This document shows positions 10,616 through 19,242 of a stretch of DNA of 64,000 nt, piece by piece (the stretch's first letter is position 1; every line of letters starts with the position of its first letter). Source of the DNA: Seohaeicola zhoushanensis (GTDB taxonomy: Bacteria > Pseudomonadota > Alphaproteobacteria > Rhodobacterales > Rhodobacteraceae); assembly GCF_014656415.1 (NCBI RefSeq), contig NZ_BNCJ01000001.1, positions 163,755 to 227,754 on the forward strand, in the 5' to 3' direction. Made by a program: the position numbers and the translations under genes. The notes below the pieces were generated by a model. It saw only the letters and a program-made list of their open reading frames with translations, was not told the origin of the DNA and did no database searches.

Positions 10616-10621
10616 TGGAGG
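10616..10621 (+). promoter_or_regulatory. Ribosome binding site that sets a TTG start
   Basis: TGGAGG at 10616-10621 is 6 nt before a TTG at 10628. No ATG or GTG starts this frame before the vWA domain, and an in-frame TGA at 10604 closes it upstream. The RTX gene must therefore start with TTG, and 10628 is better placed than the TTG at 10610. Confidence 0.7.
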
Positions 10622-10627
10622 TCAAGC

Positions 10628-12895
10628 TTGTCCGGAAATTTCTCTTGCCCGACGATTGATTTCGTCTTTCTACAGGATCTCTCCGGCTCTTACACCGACG
10701 ACCTGCCAATCCTGAAAGCCCAGATCGCGAACGTCATCGCGACGGTCGAAGACATTGATCCATATGCCGATTTCGCCGTGGCGAGCTTCATCGACAAGCC
10801 GAACGGCACCTTTGGCGCCTCGGGCGACTACGTCTACCAGACCCACCTGTCGGTGTCCTCCGACAACGCGGCGGTGATCGCCTCGATCAACGCGATGACC
10901 ACCCGCAGCGGCGCCGACGTCCAGGAGGCGCAACTCGAGGCCCTGATGCAGGTGGCCGTGCGGCAGGACGAGATCGGATACCGCCCGGACACCATGCGGA
11001 TCGTGATGCTCTCGACCGACTCGGCCTTCCACCAGGCCGGCGACTTCGGCGGAGTTCCCGCGAACAACGGCGACGCGATCCTCGACGGCAACGGCCTGGG
11101 CGAGGACTATCCCTCCATCCTGCAGGCGGCATCCGCCCTGGTGGCCGCCCATGTCTTCCCGGTGTTTTCCGTCACCGCCTCGGAAAAGGCCCTGTACGAG
11201 ACCCTGGTCAGCGACCTTGGCACCGGCGCGGTCGTGGTGCTGAGCTCGAACAGCTCCGACTTCTCCGATGCGGTGAGGCTCGCCATTGCCAAGGCTTGCG
11301 GCCACGTCACCCACGAGGGCACCGAGGTCGACGACGATATTACCGGCAGCGGTACCGATGACGGCATCTTCGGGCTGGGCGGCCACGACACCATCGACGG
11401 CCTGGGCGGCAGCGATCTGCTGGACGGCGGTTCCGGACACGACAGGCTCTACGGGCGCGGCGGCCGCGACGACCTGCGCGGCGGGTCCGGCAACGACAAG
11501 CTGTTCGGCGGATCCGGCAACGACACCCTCAAGGGCGGTCTCGGCGACGACGTGATGACCGGGGGCAAGGGGCGCGACACCTTCGTCGTCAACCCCGATG
11601 ACGGGAAGGAAATGATCACCGATTTCGAGGATGCCATCGATGTCATCGACCTCTCGGCCTTCCATCGCCACGAGGGCGTCAGCGCGGTCGAGCAGGCCTA
11701 CAAGGCGGGCAGGTTCGTCGTCCTGACCCTGCCGAACGGAACCGAGGTTCGGCTCAAGGGCTTCTCGCTCGCGAAACTCGGGCTCGAGGACGTGTTGCTG
11801 AACCCGGTGGGCGATCCGCCTAGCGCGGTGAACGACACCGCACAGGTCACGGCCGGGCATCTCATCACGATCGACGCCCTGGCCAACGACAGCGACATCG
11901 ACAACGATCCGATCTCCATCGTCGCCCTGGGCAGTTCGGCCAATGCCACGGTCTCGATCACGGGCGACGGCCGGATCGCCTACCAGGCCGGCTCCGGGTT
12001 CTCGGGCACCGACACCTTCACCTACACGATCAGCGACGGCACCTTCACCGCCTCGGCGACGGTCACCGTGACCGTTCTGCCCAACCTGATCGGCGACGAT
12101 GCCGACAACGTGCTGAACGGCACCGAATTCGACGACATCCTCAAGGGCTTCGGCGGCAACGACACCCTTCGCGGCTTCGGCGGCAATGACCTGATCCTCG
12201 GCGGCACCGGCAATGACATCATCGATGGCGGCGCCGGGATGGACACCATCATGGGCGGCGCCGGCAACGACACCATCGTAAGCGGCCCCGCGACGGGGGA
12301 CGGCACCCTCAATGGCGATACGGTCGACGGCGGCACCGGCAACGACAGGATCACCGGCGGGATCGGCGGCGACACGCTGAAGGGGGGCACGGGCCGCGAC
12401 ACGATCAATGGCGGCGACGGCGACGACACGATTTCGGGCGATGCCGGCAACGATGTTCTGAACGGGGATGATGGCGACGACAAGCTGCACGGGGGCACCG
12501 GCAACGACACGATCGACGGCGGCGCGGCCAACGACGCGCTCTGGGGCGACGCGGGCGACGACATCCTGTCCGGCGGCAGTGGCAAGGACGAGATCTATGG
12601 CTCCGGCGGCACATCCGGAGGCGTGACCGACAACGACGTCCTGACCGGAGGCGCCGGTGCCGACCAGTTCATCTTCGACATGGCGCTCGACGCCAACCTG
12701 ACCGGCGACGACCGCATCACCGACTATGACATCACCGAGGATATCCTGGTGCTCGAAGGTGACGTGATGGTGCGGCTGACCGATACGCTGGCCGGGGTCC
12801 TGCTGGAACAGACCACCGGCGGCTCTATCCTGGTCGAAAACGTGCTGGCGGTAGACCTGCGGCCCACCATCGACGGTCTGGTCGAGGTGTTCTGA
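10628..12895 (+). CDS. RTX protein with integrin-beta-like vWA domain
   Basis: A 755-residue secreted protein. Residues 8-230 form a vWA domain. The MIDAS motif DLSGS is at 17-21, STDSAFHQAGD at about 129-139, then DYPSI and FSVT, and LSSNSSDF near 205; this order resembles the integrin beta I-like domain. Calcium-binding nonapeptide repeats (GGSGNDxLxGG) fill about 235-320 and 488-680. A cadherin/VCBS-like domain (AVNDTAQV to TVLPN, about 393-483) lies between them. There is no Sec signal; the C-terminus (about 680-755) looks like a type I secretion signal. No type I exporter is adjacent. The likely role is a Ca2+-dependent surface or secreted adhesin, which is inference. Confidence 0.85.
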   Translation: MSGNFSCPTIDFVFLQDLSGSYTDDLPILKAQIANVIATVEDIDPYADFAVASFIDKPNGTFGASGDYVYQTHLSVSSDNAAVIASINAMTTRSGADVQEAQLEALMQVAVRQDEIGYRPDTMRIVMLSTDSAFHQAGDFGGVPANNGDAILDGNGLGEDYPSILQAASALVAAHVFPVFSVTASEKALYETLVSDLGTGAVVVLSSNSSDFSDAVRLAIAKACGHVTHEGTEVDDDITGSGTDDGIFGLGGHDTIDGLGGSDLLDGGSGHDRLYGRGGRDDLRGGSGNDKLFGGSGNDTLKGGLGDDVMTGGKGRDTFVVNPDDGKEMITDFEDAIDVIDLSAFHRHEGVSAVEQAYKAGRFVVLTLPNGTEVRLKGFSLAKLGLEDVLLNPVGDPPSAVNDTAQVTAGHLITIDALANDSDIDNDPISIVALGSSANATVSITGDGRIAYQAGSGFSGTDTFTYTISDGTFTASATVTVTVLPNLIGDDADNVLNGTEFDDILKGFGGNDTLRGFGGNDLILGGTGNDIIDGGAGMDTIMGGAGNDTIVSGPATGDGTLNGDTVDGGTGNDRITGGIGGDTLKGGTGRDTINGGDGDDTISGDAGNDVLNGDDGDDKLHGGTGNDTIDGGAANDALWGDAGDDILSGGSGKDEIYGSGGTSGGVTDNDVLTGGAGADQFIFDMALDANLTGDDRITDYDITEDILVLEGDVMVRLTDTLAGVLLEQTTGGSILVENVLAVDLRPTIDGLVEVF

Positions 12896-12903
12896 CCCCG
12901 TCC

Positions 12904-13314
12904 CTAACCCAGAGCCTTGCGGAACTCGAGAAAGCGCGGGTCGGTCTGCACCCGCGCGTTCATCGCCTCGCGCAGGGCCGCGATCGACTTGAGCGGCCGC
13001 ATCACGACCTCGAAGGTCTCGATCAGCCCCGCGTCGTCCAGCGTGATGAGGTCGACGCCCACCGCGTCCAGCTCGCCCACCTTGCACTGGAACTCCAGCG
13101 CCCAATCCTTGCCCTCGCCCATCACCCGGCGATAGCGGAACTCGGTGAAGACCTTGCCGACATGGCCCAGCACCGCCGCAACCGGCGCGCGGCCGGTCCA
13201 GGTGGCCCAGTAGGTCGGCGGCTGGAACCGCACGTCCTCGGCCAGCAAGCCCGCGATCAGCGTGTCGTCGCCTTTGGCGACCACTTCCATCATCCGTGCG
13301 ATTGTCTCGTGCAT
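12904..13314 (-). CDS. NTF2-like (SnoaL-type) protein
   Basis: A 136-residue protein with the cone-shaped NTF2 fold pattern. An N-terminal helix (MHETIARMMEVVAKGDD) precedes AEDVRFQPPTYWATWTGR and a curved beta-sheet ending LITLDDAGLIETFEVVMRP. Members act as small isomerases, cyclases or ligand-binding domains; no catalytic residue set is clear here. It converges with the RTX gene (8-bp gap) and is divergent from the pseudouridine synthase gene. Function is unassigned. Confidence 0.75.
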   Translation of the reverse strand: MHETIARMMEVVAKGDDTLIAGLLAEDVRFQPPTYWATWTGRAPVAAVLGHVGKVFTEFRYRRVMGEGKDWALEFQCKVGELDAVGVDLITLDDAGLIETFEVVMRPLKSIAALREAMNARVQTDPRFLEFRKALG

Positions 13315-13419
13315 CTCGTCCCTCCCCTGTTGCCGTCACCCTCCCCCGCGCACCGCTTTCCCGCAAGGGCGACGTTGCGGCGTCTTGCCCCCGCGCCCCT
13401 CTGTCCTTAAGTCGGCGCG

Positions 13420-14073
13420 ATGATCACCTCGACCCCCTACGCGCCGCCCGACGTGCCGCTCGACATCCTGCACCACGATGCGCATCTGCTCGTGGTGAAC
13501 AAGCCGTCGGGCCTGCTCTCGGTCCCCGGCAAGGGCGAGCACCTGGCCGACTGCCTGATCGAGCGCATCCGCAAGGTCTTTCCCGAGGTGCTTCTGGTCC
13601 ACCGCCTCGACCGCGACACATCCGGCGTCATGGTCTTCGCGCTGACCCCGCACGCCCAGCGCCACCTCGGCCTCCAGTTCGAGAACCGGCAGACCCGCAA
13701 GACCTATGTGGCCCGCCTTTCCGGCCTGTTAGAGCCGAAAACCGGCACCGTCGACCTGCCGCTGATCGTCGACTGGGAGAACCGCCCGCGCCAGATGGTC
13801 GACCACGAACGCGGCCGCCCGGCGCAGACCGACTGGAAAGTGCTGCGCCACGAGGAGGGCACCACCCGCGTGCGGCTTTTCCCCAAGACCGGGCGCAGCC
13901 ACCAGCTGCGGGTGCACATGCTCTCGCTCGGGCACCCGATCCTGGGCGATCCCTTCTATGCCGAAGGCGCCGCGCTCGAGTATCCGCGCATGATGCTGCA
14001 CTCGGAAGAACTGCGCCTGCGCCACCCCGACGGCGGCGCCTCGCAACGCTTCTTCGCCGCGCCCGAGTTCTGA
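13420..14073 (+). CDS. RluA-family pseudouridine synthase
   Basis: A 217-residue RNA-modifying enzyme. The catalytic motif HRLDRDTSG has the Asp nucleophile at D64. It is followed by KTYVARLSG and the RTGRSHQLRVH-like C-terminal RNA-binding block (KTGRSHQLRVHM). The short length and the lack of an S4 domain resemble RluA or the TruC/RluE-like group, so the target may be 23S rRNA or tRNA; this cannot be fixed from sequence. It ends immediately before a convergent membrane-protein gene. Confidence 0.88.
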   Translation: MITSTPYAPPDVPLDILHHDAHLLVVNKPSGLLSVPGKGEHLADCLIERIRKVFPEVLLVHRLDRDTSGVMVFALTPHAQRHLGLQFENRQTRKTYVARLSGLLEPKTGTVDLPLIVDWENRPRQMVDHERGRPAQTDWKVLRHEEGTTRVRLFPKTGRSHQLRVHMLSLGHPILGDPFYAEGAALEYPRMMLHSEELRLRHPDGGASQRFFAAPEF

Positions 14074-14074
14074 C

Positions 14075-14674
14075 TCAGCCCTGCAGGCGCACGATAAGCT
14101 CTGCCGCGCCGGTCAGCAGCGCGGCGGCCAGCGCAAAGACGCCCAGCGCCAGCGGCCAGCGCAGCCACCCCATGCGCGCCATCGCAGCGGCATAGAGCGG
14201 CAGCGCCCCGGCCAGCGTCGCATAGAGATAGACGCCCGAGATATTCCCGAACTGCGCCGAGCGCACCAGCGTCGGCCCGACCACGTGCAGCGCCAGCATC
14301 CTGTCGCCCCCGAACGAGCCGAACCAGTCCGCCGACAGCGGATAGATCAGCGCGTGCAGCCCGACGAACAACAAGACCCGCAGCAGCGGATCGCCCAGCA
14401 GCACCAGTCCGGGTCCCAACCGCCGCCCCTCGGCCAATGCAGCGAAGAGGAACAGGCTCGCATAGTTGATTACGAAGACCACCGGCAACCCATTCGTCAC
14501 CACCTGCCGCAGGAACAGCCGCATCGCCTCGCCATTGCCCAGCAGCAGCTCGGCGAATCCCGGAGTGCGCAGCACGAAGACCGCCAGCAGCGGAACCAGC
14601 CCAAGCAGGCTCAGCACCAGCACGTTGCGGGCAAAGACCAGGACGGGCAGGTCGAGGCGAAAGAAGCGGTCCAT
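14075..14674 (-). CDS. Predicted inner-membrane protein, unknown function
   Basis: A 199-residue, very hydrophobic protein with about five membrane helices, near residues 8-32, 52-78, 92-118, 125-160 and 170-192. I recognise no family motif. It is divergent from copA, and its ATG at 14674 lies 123 bp from the copA start, so the two share a promoter region. The genomic pairing does not prove a role in copper handling. An earlier start is possible because the frame stays open upstream, but those residues would be antisense to copA. Confidence 0.65.
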   Translation of the reverse strand: MDRFFRLDLPVLVFARNVLVLSLLGLVPLLAVFVLRTPGFAELLLGNGEAMRLFLRQVVTNGLPVVFVINYASLFLFAALAEGRRLGPGLVLLGDPLLRVLLFVGLHALIYPLSADWFGSFGGDRMLALHVVGPTLVRSAQFGNISGVYLYATLAGALPLYAAAMARMGWLRWPLALGVFALAAALLTGAAELIVRLQG

Positions 14675-14736
14675 GCCCGCAGTCTCCTCCGCAACCGCGC
14701 CGAAAACCAGCCCCGCGGGAAATTTGCGATGCGCTA

Positions 14737-14767
14737 TTGACCTTCCCGTGACTGGAACCATTATCTG
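14737..14767 (+). promoter_or_regulatory. CueR-type copA promoter with 19-bp spacer
   Basis: The -35 TTGACC (14737-14742) and -10 TATCTG (14762-14767) are separated by 19 bp, the long spacer that MerR-family activators correct. The spacer contains ACCTTCC-N7-GGAA, very like the E. coli CueR operator at copA. The copA ATG lies 30 bp further on, and cueR is the next gene after copA. Confidence 0.8.
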
Positions 14768-14797
14768 GGCTATCGGAACATCCTGCTGGAGGCCGAT

Positions 14798-17299
14798 ATG
14801 AGCATTCACACACCCATTATCCTGTCCGTCGAAGGCATGACCTGCGCGTCCTGCGTCGGCCGAGTCGATCGCGGTCTGCACAGCGTCGAGGGCCTGTCGG
14901 ACATCGCCGTCAACCTCGCGTCCGAAACCGCGCGTTTCACCGCAGATACCCCCGAACAGGTCGCGCAAGCCGCGCAAAAGCTTGACGATCTCGGCTATCC
15001 CGCCCGCCGCCAGACGGTGACGCTGAACATCGCCTCGATGTCCTGCGCCTCCTGCGTCGGCCGGGTCGACCGGGCGCTGGCCGCGGTGCCGGGCGTGGTC
15101 GAGGTCAACGTGAACCTCGCCGCCGAGACGGCGCGAATCACCTATCTCGAAGGCGCCACCGACCCCGCCGCGCTGATGCGCGTCTCGGAAGAGGCGGGCT
15201 ATCCGGCGACCCTGGCCGAGGCCACCGCCACCCAGGACCGCACCGCCCGCAAGGAGGAAGAGGCCGCCGACCTGCGCCGCCGCGTCCTCATCGCCGCCGC
15301 CCTCGCCCTGCCGGTCTTCCTGATGGAGATGGGCGGCCACATGATCCCGGCGGTGCATCACGCCATCGCCATGACCATCGGCCAGCAGGCCAGCTGGCTG
15401 ATCCAGTTCGCGCTGACCACCGCCGTGCTGCTCGGCCCTGGCCGGCAGTTCTATCTCAAGGGCTTCCCCGCCCTGTTCAAGGGCGCCCCCGACATGAACA
15501 GCCTCGTCGCCGTCGGCACCGGGGCGGCCTATCTCTATTCGCTGGTGGCAACCTTCCTGCCCGCCCTCCTGCCCGACGCCGTGCGCGCGGTCTATTACGA
15601 GGCCGCGGCAGTGATCGTCGTCCTCATCCTGATCGGCCGCTGGCTGGAAGCCCGCGCCAAGGGCCGCACCGGCGCGGCGATCCAGAAGCTGCTCGGCCTG
15701 CAGGCCCATACCGCCCGCGTGCTGAAGAACGGCGAGGCGGTCGAGGTCGAGATCGAAACCCTGCGCACCGGCGACCTGATCCTGGTACGCCCCGGCGAAC
15801 GCATCGCCGTTGACGGCGAGGTGACCGAGGGCGACAGCCATGTCGACGAAAGCATGATAACGGGCGAGCCGGTGCCGGTTGCCAAGGCGGTTGGCGACCT
15901 CGTCACCGGCGGCACCGTGAACGGCGCGGGCAGCCTCACCTTCCGTGCCACCCGCGTCGGCGCCGATACCGTGCTGGCCCAGATCATCCGCATGGTCGAG
16001 GACGCGCAGGGCGCGAAACTCCCCATACAGGGTCTGGTTGACCGCATCACGCTGTGGTTCGTGCCCGCCGTCATGGGCCTTGCCCTGCTGACCGTGCTGG
16101 CCTGGCTGATCTTCGGCCCCGCGCCGGTTCTGACCAATGCGCTGGTGGCCGGTGTCTCGGTCCTGATCATCGCCTGCCCCTGCGCCATGGGCCTTGCCAC
16201 CCCCACCTCGATCATGGTCGGCACCGGCCGCGCCGCCGAGATGGGCGTGCTGTTCCGCAAGGGCGATGCCCTGCAGCAGCTGGGCTCCGTCGGCGTCGTC
16301 GCGCTCGACAAGACCGGCACCGTGACCGAGGGCCGCCCCGAGCTCACCGACCTGATCCTGGCCGATGGCTTCGAGCGGGCGCAGGTGCTGGCCCTAGTCG
16401 CCGCCGTCGAGGCCCGCTCGGAACACCCGATCGCCGAGGCCATCGTGCGCGGCGCCCGCGCCGAGGGGCTGCGCGTGGCCGACGTGTCCGAGTTCACTTC
16501 GATCACCGGCTACGGCGTCCGTGCCAAGGTCGACGGGCATGACGTGCTGGTCGGGGCCGACCGGCTGATGACCCGCGAAGACGTCGACGCCACGGCCCTC
16601 GCCGGGGCCGAGACCGACCTCGCCCGCCGTGGCCGCACCGCGCTCTTTGCCGCCATCGACGGGCGCATTGCCGCCGTGATCGGCGTCGCCGACCCGGTGA
16701 AACCGGCCAGCCGCGCCGCCGTCGCCGCGCTGCACGCCCTCGGGCTCAAGGTCGCCATGATCACCGGCGACAAGCGCGAGACGGCCGAGGCCATCGCGCG
16801 GGAAACCGGCATCGACCATGTGATCGCCGGGGTGCTGCCCGACGGCAAGGTCGCGGCGCTCGACGACCTGCGCCAGCATGGCCGCGTCGCCTTTACCGGC
16901 GATGGCATCAACGACGCCCCGGCGCTGGCCCATGCCGACGTCGGCATCGCCATCGGCACCGGCACCGACGTCGCCATCGAAAGCGCCGACGTGGTGCTGA
17001 TGTCGGGCGACCTGCGCGGGGTGGTCAACGCCTTCGCCGTCTCGCGCGCCACCATGCGCAACATCAAGGAGAACCTCGGCTGGGCCTTCGGCTATAACGT
17101 CGCGCTGATCCCGGTCGCGGCGGGGGTGCTTTACCCGTCGTTCGGCCTGCTGCTCTCGCCGGTGCTGGCCGCCGGGGCGATGGCGCTCTCCTCGGTCTTC
17201 GTGCTCAGCAACGCCCTGCGCCTGCGCCGCCTTGCCCCTGCCATGGACGAGGCCGCGCCCCGGCCTCTTCGGCCCGCCGTCGCCGCCACCGCCCATTAG
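14798..17299 (+). CDS. copA: Cu(+)-exporting P1B-type ATPase CopA
   Basis: An 833-residue copper pump. Two N-terminal heavy-metal-associated domains carry CxxC at 16/19 and 83/86. The transmembrane CPC metal site is C460-P-C462. The phosphorylation motif DKTGT has D504, and GDGINDAP near 704 completes the P domain. It exports Cu(I) from the cytoplasm to the periplasm using ATP. It is followed after 9 bp by cueR and is preceded by a MerR-type promoter, so copper should induce the pair. The length and domain order match typical CopA. Confidence 0.96.
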   Translation: MSIHTPIILSVEGMTCASCVGRVDRGLHSVEGLSDIAVNLASETARFTADTPEQVAQAAQKLDDLGYPARRQTVTLNIASMSCASCVGRVDRALAAVPGVVEVNVNLAAETARITYLEGATDPAALMRVSEEAGYPATLAEATATQDRTARKEEEAADLRRRVLIAAALALPVFLMEMGGHMIPAVHHAIAMTIGQQASWLIQFALTTAVLLGPGRQFYLKGFPALFKGAPDMNSLVAVGTGAAYLYSLVATFLPALLPDAVRAVYYEAAAVIVVLILIGRWLEARAKGRTGAAIQKLLGLQAHTARVLKNGEAVEVEIETLRTGDLILVRPGERIAVDGEVTEGDSHVDESMITGEPVPVAKAVGDLVTGGTVNGAGSLTFRATRVGADTVLAQIIRMVEDAQGAKLPIQGLVDRITLWFVPAVMGLALLTVLAWLIFGPAPVLTNALVAGVSVLIIACPCAMGLATPTSIMVGTGRAAEMGVLFRKGDALQQLGSVGVVALDKTGTVTEGRPELTDLILADGFERAQVLALVAAVEARSEHPIAEAIVRGARAEGLRVADVSEFTSITGYGVRAKVDGHDVLVGADRLMTREDVDATALAGAETDLARRGRTALFAAIDGRIAAVIGVADPVKPASRAAVAALHALGLKVAMITGDKRETAEAIARETGIDHVIAGVLPDGKVAALDDLRQHGRVAFTGDGINDAPALAHADVGIAIGTGTDVAIESADVVLMSGDLRGVVNAFAVSRATMRNIKENLGWAFGYNVALIPVAAGVLYPSFGLLLSPVLAAGAMALSSVFVLSNALRLRRLAPAMDEAAPRPLRPAVAATAH

Positions 17300-17308
17300 G
17301 AGACCGAC

Positions 17309-17725
17309 ATGAACATCAAGGAAGTGTCCGAACGCTCGAACCTGCCGGCCAAGACCATCCGCTACTACGAGGAAATAGGCCTGATCAGACCCAAACGCGC
17401 GGAAAACGGCTATCGCGCCTTCCGCGAGTCGGACCTGCACAAGCTCGCCTTCCTCGGCCGCGCGCGCGAGCTGGGGTTCTCGATCGAGGACTGCCGCACC
17501 CTGATGGCGCTTTACGAGGACGAGACCCGCGAAAGCGCGCATGTGCGCTCGGTGGCCGAAGAGCACCTCGGGGCAATCGACGCCAAGATCGCCCAGCTGC
17601 AATCGATGCGAAAGACGCTGGCCCATCTGGTGCATTGCTGCGCCGGCGACAACCGGCCCGATTGCCCGATCCTCGAGGACCTGGCCACCCACGGCCCGGC
17701 CCAACCCGAGCAGGCCGCAAGATAG
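17309..17725 (+). CDS. cueR: Cu(I)-responsive MerR-family regulator CueR
   Basis: A 138-residue MerR protein. The N-terminal winged helix (MNIKEVSERSNLPAKTIRYY, then GYRAF) is followed by a dimerisation helix. The C-terminal metal loop has cysteines C111 and C119 with the eight-residue spacing seen at C112/C120 of E. coli CueR, within CCAGDNRPDC. It senses cytoplasmic Cu(I) and activates copA by untwisting the 19-bp-spaced promoter. It is cotranscribed with copA (9-bp gap), which suggests autoregulation through the copA promoter. Confidence 0.93.
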   Translation: MNIKEVSERSNLPAKTIRYYEEIGLIRPKRAENGYRAFRESDLHKLAFLGRARELGFSIEDCRTLMALYEDETRESAHVRSVAEEHLGAIDAKIAQLQSMRKTLAHLVHCCAGDNRPDCPILEDLATHGPAQPEQAAR

Positions 17726-17741
17726 TTTACATGGATACTAT
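17722..17741. promoter_or_regulatory. Candidate MarR operator
   Basis: A 20-bp dyad with 8 of 10 paired positions (outer arms ATAGT and ACTAT, centre CATG) overlaps the cueR stop codon and lies 76 bp before the MarR gene. Its length and symmetry suit a MarR dimer and would allow autoregulation. Confidence 0.4.
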
Positions 17742-17816
17742 TTCCGGCGATAAGACCCCGCGAGGGGGAAGATCGCCGGACATGATTCAGACCATGACCA
17801 GCCAGGGGCCGCGCCG

Positions 17817-18290
17817 ATGAACGCGCGGCTCGGTGACACGACCGGCGGCGAGACCATCGCCTTCGGCGAATTGTCGGCCTCGCTCGGCCTGATGCTGCGC
17901 CTGGCCCAGGTGCGGCTGTTCGACGGGTTCTACGAGGATCTCGGCCAGCACGGCCTGAAGCCCGGCGAATTCACCGTGCTCTGGGTGATCGGCCTGAACC
18001 CCGAGGCGCGGCAGGGCCTGATCGCCCGCAAGCTGCGCATCAAGCCCGCCCATATGACCAAGCTGGTGCAGCGCGCCGTCGACCGCGGCCTGGTCGAACG
18101 CATCATCCCCGAGGAGGACCGCCGCTCGGTCCGCCTGCGCCTGACGCCCGAGGGCGAAGATTTCGTCGCCGCCCGCAAGCCCGATTTCCTCACCCACATC
18201 AGCCGCGAGCACAGCCGTCTCACCCCAGACGAGTTGGGCACGCTGATCGCTATCCTGCAAAAGTTCAACGGCCTGGAGCACAGCCCATGA
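17817..18290 (+). CDS. MarR-family transcriptional regulator
   Basis: A 157-residue winged-helix regulator. LKPGEFTVLWVIGLNPEARQGLIARKLRIKPAHMTKLV is the helix-turn-helix region, followed by the wing EEDRRSVRLRLTPEG. MarR proteins usually repress nearby catabolic or efflux genes and release DNA when they bind a small phenolic or acyl ligand. The stop overlaps the next gene's start by 4 bp (ATGA), so it is translationally coupled to the amidohydrolase, whose substrate or product may be the ligand. Confidence 0.9.
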   Translation: MNARLGDTTGGETIAFGELSASLGLMLRLAQVRLFDGFYEDLGQHGLKPGEFTVLWVIGLNPEARQGLIARKLRIKPAHMTKLVQRAVDRGLVERIIPEEDRRSVRLRLTPEGEDFVAARKPDFLTHISREHSRLTPDELGTLIAILQKFNGLEHSP

Positions 18291-19165
18291 TCGACTTCGA
18301 CAAGATCGTTGCCATCGACATCCACACCCATGCCGAGGAGCCCTGCTGCGGCCACCGCGACGATGGCTATGATGAGTTCCAGGCCGGCATGGCCAAGTAT
18401 TTCAAGAACCCGGCCGGGGCACAGGGAATGCTCCCTTCGGTGCAGGAGACCGCCGCCTATTACCGCGAGCGCAACATCGCCGCCGTGATCTTCCCGGTCG
18501 ACGCCGAACGCGAGACCGGCTTTCGCCGCTACTCGAACGAGGAAGTCGCGCAGATCTGCGCCGAGAACGACGATATCCTGATCCCCTTCGCCTCGGTCGA
18601 CCCCTGGAAGGGCAAGGCCGGCATCCGCGAGATCCGCCGCCTGGTGCGCGATTTCGGCGTGCAGGGGTTCAAGTTCCATCCCACGATGCAGGGCTTCTGG
18701 CCCAACGAACACCAGTTCTTCCCGATCTACGACGCGATCCAGGAAGAGGGGAAGATCGCGCTGTTCCACACCGGCCAGACCGGCGTCGGCTCGGGGATGC
18801 GGGGCGGCATGGGCATGAAGCTCAAGTATTCCAACCCGATGGCGCTCGACGACGTGGCGGCCGAGTTCCCCGACCTCAAGATCATCCTCGCCCACCCCTC
18901 CTTCCCCTGGCAGGAAGAGGCGCTGGCGGTCTGCCAGCACAAGCCCAATGTCTATATCGACCTCAGCGGCTGGAGCCCCAAGTATTTCCCCGAGATCCTG
19001 GTGAAATACGCCAATTCGCTGCTGAAGAAGAAGATGCTCTTCGGCTCGGACTGGCCCGCCATCACGCCCGACCGCTGGCTCGCGGATTTCGAGCAGGCCG
19101 GCTTCCGCGACGAGGTGAAGCAGCTGATCCTCAAGGACAACGCCCGCCGGCTGCTGGGCGTCTGA
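18287..19165 (+). CDS. Amidohydrolase-2 family metal-dependent hydrolase/decarboxylase
   Basis: A 292-residue TIM-barrel enzyme of the ACMSD/amidohydrolase-2 group. The metal-binding DIHTH (11-15) opens strand 1. FKFHPT, the catalytic-region HTGQTG, LAHPSFPW and GSDWP follow in the family order. Family members hydrolyse or decarboxylate carboxylic acids, lactones or beta-ketoacyl-CoA esters. Coupling to a MarR regulator recalls aromatic-acid operons (for example 4-hydroxyphenyl-beta-ketoacyl-CoA hydrolases), but that assignment is only a suggestion. A second, more lactonase-like member follows 77 bp downstream. Confidence 0.82.
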   Translation: MIDFDKIVAIDIHTHAEEPCCGHRDDGYDEFQAGMAKYFKNPAGAQGMLPSVQETAAYYRERNIAAVIFPVDAERETGFRRYSNEEVAQICAENDDILIPFASVDPWKGKAGIREIRRLVRDFGVQGFKFHPTMQGFWPNEHQFFPIYDAIQEEGKIALFHTGQTGVGSGMRGGMGMKLKYSNPMALDDVAAEFPDLKIILAHPSFPWQEEALAVCQHKPNVYIDLSGWSPKYFPEILVKYANSLLKKKMLFGSDWPAITPDRWLADFEQAGFRDEVKQLILKDNARRLLGV

Positions 19166-19242
19166 CGCGCGGCCTGTTCGCGCAGGGTTCAACCGCAGGG
19201 TGAAATGGCCTAGGCTGCCCCCGACAACCGGGGGCCGCCGCG

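Noticed and set aside
12090..12660. Short-period DNA repeats that could be mistaken for a CRISPR or satellite array
   Set aside because: The period follows the nine-residue RTX calcium-binding repeat in the protein frame. There are no conserved repeat/spacer units.
10670..13366. A very long open frame on the minus strand opposite the RTX gene
   Set aside because: Its translation is a low-complexity run of Val, Ala, Asp and Gly that mirrors the plus-strand repeats. High GC content leaves such antisense frames open. It has no family motif and no ribosome site.
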